This document shows, one piece after another, positions 16,593 to 18,626 of a DNA stretch of 18,626 nucleotides (the first letter of the stretch is position 1; every line of letters begins with the position of its first letter). This DNA is from Lachnospiraceae bacterium (GTDB lineage: Bacteria; Bacillota_A; Clostridia; Lachnospirales; Lachnospiraceae), in the NCBI GenBank assembly GCA_017437705.1, contig JAFRYJ010000003.1, forward strand, positions 1 through 18,626. The letters run 5' to 3'. The notes below the pieces were generated by a model. It was not told where the DNA came from. It searched no databases and worked only from the letters and a program-made list of their open reading frames with translations. The translations under genes were made by a program, and so were the position numbers.

Positions 16593-16925
16593 TTACTTCT
16601 TTATTCCGTCCAGTTTTTTTATATCTCTGTAATGCATGAAGATCAAAACGAACAGCAGCAGCGCAAACAGGGCTGCTGTTCCTATCACCACATAGCCCAT
16701 ATATGATGACTTCAGTACCAGGGCGCCGTAATGCTGTGCCGCTGCTCCCGGCACCGCCTCGCCGCGCACCGACATCATGACGGCGGCAGCAATGCACACG
16801 GCGATACAGGCGCACACCGAAACGGCGTCCGTGACGATCCTGTACTTCAGTTCGCTTTTCTTCTTTATAATATTTGAGCGCTTCAGGATCTCCCGAAGCT
16901 GATCATCAGAATTCCGCATTTTCAA
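16593..16925 (-). CDS. Small two-helix membrane protein with HYG motif (candidate anti-sigma factor)
   Basis: The 110-residue product has a charged cytoplasmic N-terminus with REILKRSNIIKKKSE (11-25), membrane helix 1 (about 31-52), an outside loop with HYGALVL (65-71), membrane helix 2 (about 75-97) and a basic tail. It overlaps the sigma factor gene by 20 nt. The start is either TTG 16925, with AAAGG 7 nt upstream, or ATG 16919 (108 residues); I could not separate them. A membrane-bound protein encoded directly after, and overlapping, an ECF sigma gene is typically its anti-sigma factor, but this one is shorter than usual and shows no zinc-binding HxxxCxxC motif. It is paralogous to the 105-residue protein at 14654-14971. 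Confidence 0.82.
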   Translation of the reverse strand: MKMRNSDDQLREILKRSNIIKKKSELKYRIVTDAVSVCACIAVCIAAAVMMSVRGEAVPGAAAQHYGALVLKSSYMGYVVIGTAALFALLLFVLIFMHYRDIKKLDGIKK

Positions 16926-17472
16926 AGCCCATCCTTTCCAGGTTTTCCTTAAGGCTTTTTCTTCCCCTTGTCAGCAGGTTGTAGACCTGTTTCGTGTTCT
17001 TCTTCATGACCCTGCCGATCTCATCATGTTCCATCTGCTCGAAATAATACAGATAGAGCACTTCCCTGTATTCCGGATTCAGCTGCTCCATTCCCCGGTA
17101 AATCTGCCTGTTACGTTCCTCGGTAAGGATAAGCAGAGGCGGCGTGTCCGCTTCGCTCTCTATATTCTCCTGCGCATATGCTGATGCAAATTCCCTTTTA
17201 TGTTTCCGGAGAAAATTCATTGTAAGGTTTCTTCCTATAGAAAAGAGCCAGGTCTTAAAGCTGCTCTTCTCCATGACCCTGTATTTCACGTTGCCCGACA
17301 CGATGGTGGCGAAGGTGTCCATCATCAGGTCTTCCGCATCATCCATATTATGAATGTAGCCGTATAAAAAAAGGACAAGTGAATCCCTGTGACGCTCCAG
17401 CAGCGTCTTCAGGTCTTCCTCGTTCCTCTCTTCAAGGAACCGGATATATATAACCTCATCCGCCTCATTCAT
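16906..17472 (-). CDS. ECF-type RNA polymerase sigma factor
   Basis: The 188-residue product has sigma region 2 at about 20-95, with the acidic core-binding stretch NMDDAEDLMMDTFATI and the -10 binding helix around FKTWLFSIGRNLTMNFLRKHKR. Region 4 is at about 123-178, with the helix-turn-helix near MEHDEIGRVMKKNTKQVYNLLTRGRKSL. There is no region 1 or 3, and the length is typical for the group. The start ATG 17472 has GGGAGAAG 4 nt upstream. It is the first gene of the cassette. The overlapping next gene and the nearby PrsW protease suggest regulated release from a membrane anchor. Which promoters it recognises cannot be told from its sequence. Confidence 0.95.
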   Translation of the reverse strand: MNEADEVIYIRFLEERNEEDLKTLLERHRDSLVLFLYGYIHNMDDAEDLMMDTFATIVSGNVKYRVMEKSSFKTWLFSIGRNLTMNFLRKHKREFASAYAQENIESEADTPPLLILTEERNRQIYRGMEQLNPEYREVLYLYYFEQMEHDEIGRVMKKNTKQVYNLLTRGRKSLKENLERMGFENAEF

Positions 17473-17488
17473 AATACTTCTCCCGAAA

Positions 17489-17506
17489 GGAAATATCCTG
17501 TAATTA
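17489..17506 (-). promoter_or_regulatory. Candidate shared upstream element, copy 1
   Basis: On the minus strand this reads TAATTACAGGATATTTCC, a few bases downstream of the -10 box, around the expected transcription start. It closely matches the element at 15013-15031. It could be an operator or part of a sigma-specific promoter. Confidence 0.35.
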
Positions 17507-17512
17507 CCTATT

Positions 17513-17541
17513 ATTATACATGATTTTATGCATAATCACAA
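17513..17541 (-). promoter_or_regulatory. Housekeeping-type promoter of the sigma-factor cassette
   Basis: On the minus strand TTGTGA (17541-17536, four of six matches to TTGACA) is followed by a 17-nt spacer and a perfect TATAAT (17518-17513). Transcription would start near 17506, leaving a leader of about 34 nt before the sigma start codon. Confidence 0.75.
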
Positions 17542-17546
17542 ACAGT

Positions 17547-17603
17547 AAAAACAGCTTTGGCGCCGTGCATCCGCAGCGAAGCGGGAATATGCAAGACGCC
17601 AAA
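17547..17603 (-). terminator. Long imperfect hairpin with U-tract after the 297-residue membrane protein gene
   Basis: The outer arms TTTGGCG and CGCCAAA (17603-17597 with 17562-17556) enclose a second pairing (TGCAT with ATGCA) and an inner CCGC/GCGG stem. On the minus strand five T follow after a 4-base gap (17551-17547). It starts 6 nt past the stop codon and lies just before the sigma cassette promoter, so it insulates the two units. The T-run is short and slightly offset. Confidence 0.65.
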
Positions 17604-17608
17604 AACTA

Positions 17609-18502
17609 TTATTCTGCTTTGTAGACCATATTATAATCCTCGTCCAGATACACCCTGAACCTGTATTCCGTCCCGTCCCCGCCTTTCAGCGTGATGATGT
17701 TGGGCTCCCTGCTCCTGAAGCTTATGTAAAGGGAGATCTTCCCCTCGCCGTCATCCGAGAGCCACGCCGTCGAAATGTCTTCGTTTTCGGAGACCACTTC
17801 CCAATCGGTGTCCACATCATAGGTATCCTGATCCAGTTCGATGTAATCACTCTTTGCAAATGGCGCATCAGACCCGTTGATAAAGGGAATGTCTATTATC
17901 CCGAAGCTTACGAGCAGCATGAGTATAAGCGCTGCGGCACTGATGCCCGCCGACGTGAGTATCGCCGGCTTCCTTGTAAAGATCCCGTATATCAGGAACG
18001 GCACCAGGCCGAAGCAGAATATCGTCGACACGAGGTGGTTCGGGAAATGCTTATAAAGGTCGATGGCGTAACCGATGCCCAGGTATATAAGAAGGGCCAG
18101 TGCCACCGACAGGATGATGCCGGCGATCACATCATTCCGCTTGACGAACCAGGCGATGAAAGCGCCGGGCAGCGTCAGGATCGTGATCATGAACCAGTAT
18201 TTATAATATTGGAAGAGGCCGAAGCCCATCCAGCTGAAGGGCACCTGCAGAAGGTAAACGAGCGGCTGCGATATAAGGAAGAACACAAAGGTCTTCAGTG
18301 CCGCCTCAAAAGGCGTCTCGCAGTTGGTGACGATGATGAGTGCAAACAGTATCCACGCCTCAAGCTGGACCGCGATCTCGTGGAAGGAATTCCCGTCGGG
18401 GACCCATATGGCCATGGCCGCCGTGAACACGCCCGCCGCCAGTGCAAATATTATAACTTTAGGCCACGTCATTTTGATGCCGCCGAATAGTTTTCTGATC
18501 AT
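17609..18502 (-). CDS. Polytopic membrane protein with extracytoplasmic C-terminal domain, unknown family
   Basis: The frame opens at 18544, but the better start is ATG 18502: AGGAGG lies 6 nt upstream, and the earlier ATG overlaps the promoter -10 box. The 297-residue product has about seven hydrophobic segments (14-34, 46-60, 66-86, 101-120, 124-150, 155-176 and 181-203) and then a polar domain (206-297). That domain is rich in Asp, Glu and Tyr with beta-strand-like text (YIELDQDTYDVDTDWEVV, YRFRVYLDEDYNMVYKAE), and it resembles small bacterial Ig-like or surface beta domains. An odd number of helices would place it outside the cell if the basic N-terminus is inside. No motif gives a function. 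It forms its own unit and may be unrelated to the sigma cassette. Confidence 0.85.
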   Translation of the reverse strand: MIRKLFGGIKMTWPKVIIFALAAGVFTAAMAIWVPDGNSFHEIAVQLEAWILFALIIVTNCETPFEAALKTFVFFLISQPLVYLLQVPFSWMGFGLFQYYKYWFMITILTLPGAFIAWFVKRNDVIAGIILSVALALLIYLGIGYAIDLYKHFPNHLVSTIFCFGLVPFLIYGIFTRKPAILTSAGISAAALILMLLVSFGIIDIPFINGSDAPFAKSDYIELDQDTYDVDTDWEVVSENEDISTAWLSDDGEGKISLYISFRSREPNIITLKGGDGTEYRFRVYLDEDYNMVYKAE

Positions 18503-18532
18503 GATCTGCCTCCTGATACAAACAGTAGCTGT

Positions 18533-18541
18533 ATTATACCA
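18533..18541 (-). promoter_or_regulatory. Extended -10 promoter of the 297-residue membrane protein gene
   Basis: On the minus strand TGGTATAAT is an extended -10 box with a perfect TATAAT (18538-18533). The region 17 nt upstream (GAGAAT) is a poor -35, as expected when an extended -10 is present. Start of transcription would be near 18526, about 24 nt before the chosen start codon. Confidence 0.7.
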
Positions 18542-18574
18542 CATCTGAAGCTTTCATTCTCTATCTTTCCGCGG

Positions 18575-18614
18575 TGCAGGGATCAGCCGCATCCCTGCAT
18601 GATGGCATCATGCA
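18575..18614. repeat. Two adjacent inverted repeats at the right edge
   Basis: TGCAGGGAT and ATCCCTGCA (18575-18583 and 18591-18599) form a perfect 9-bp palindrome around 7 nt. TGCATGAT and ATCATGCA (18596-18603 and 18607-18614) form a second, overlapping 8-bp palindrome around GGC. They lie upstream of the 297-residue protein gene. No strong U-tract follows on either strand, so terminator function is unclear. They could be an operator or the 3' end of a gene outside the window. Confidence 0.5.
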
Positions 18615-18626
18615 CATTCTTATCCG

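Noticed and set aside
18503..18544. Longer start (ATG 18544) for the right-edge membrane protein
   Set aside because: The first codons coincide with the extended -10 box, and a strong AGGAGG site precedes the internal ATG at 18502.

Overview
All identifiable genes in this window lie on the minus strand, so the region reads from right to left. The composition (moderately GC-rich, with AT-rich intergenic gaps), AGGAGG-type ribosome binding sites, a PrsW-family protease beside an ECF sigma factor, and a very long repeat-rich surface protein all suggest a Firmicute. A gut or rumen Clostridia/Lachnospiraceae-type bacterium is my best guess, but no marker gene in the window proves it.

Right edge (18626 to about 17550): a single-gene unit encodes a 297-residue polytopic membrane protein with a C-terminal domain of about 90 residues that is probably outside the cell. 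It has an extended -10 promoter and ends at a long imperfect hairpin followed by a U-tract.

Regulatory cassette (17541 to about 15037): a sigma-70-type promoter precedes four tightly packed genes. They are an ECF sigma factor, a 110-residue two-helix membrane protein that overlaps it, a 260-residue protein with about eight membrane helices, and a PrsW-type intramembrane protease with its expected catalytic residues. The cassette ends at a near-textbook rho-independent terminator just after the protease gene.

Surface-protein unit (about 15031 to beyond position 1): a GTG-started 105-residue protein, clearly paralogous to the 110-residue one (shared EILKRS and HYGA...L...GY motifs), is followed by a membrane-anchored TPR protein. 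After these comes one uninterrupted reading frame from 13324 to the left edge: at least 4,441 residues, with a signal peptide and no stop in the window. This frame fills about 72% of the sequence and is easily missed because its end lies outside. It is a filamentous-haemagglutinin/LktA-like giant adhesin. It has a Gly/Glu repeat leader, a beta-helix cap, GDGxD-type acidic repeats, three large blocks of beta-helix repeats (about 49-53 residues each), groups of divergent InlB-B-repeat-like modules between the blocks, and an unexpected helical island of about 280 residues.

Working model (inference): the ECF sigma factor is held by one or both small membrane proteins and released by the PrsW-type protease, perhaps with the eight-helix protein as sensor. 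It could then control the giant adhesin and the TPR protein that may help export or assemble it. A short similar element lies upstream of both the sigma gene and the second small membrane protein gene, which fits co-regulation.
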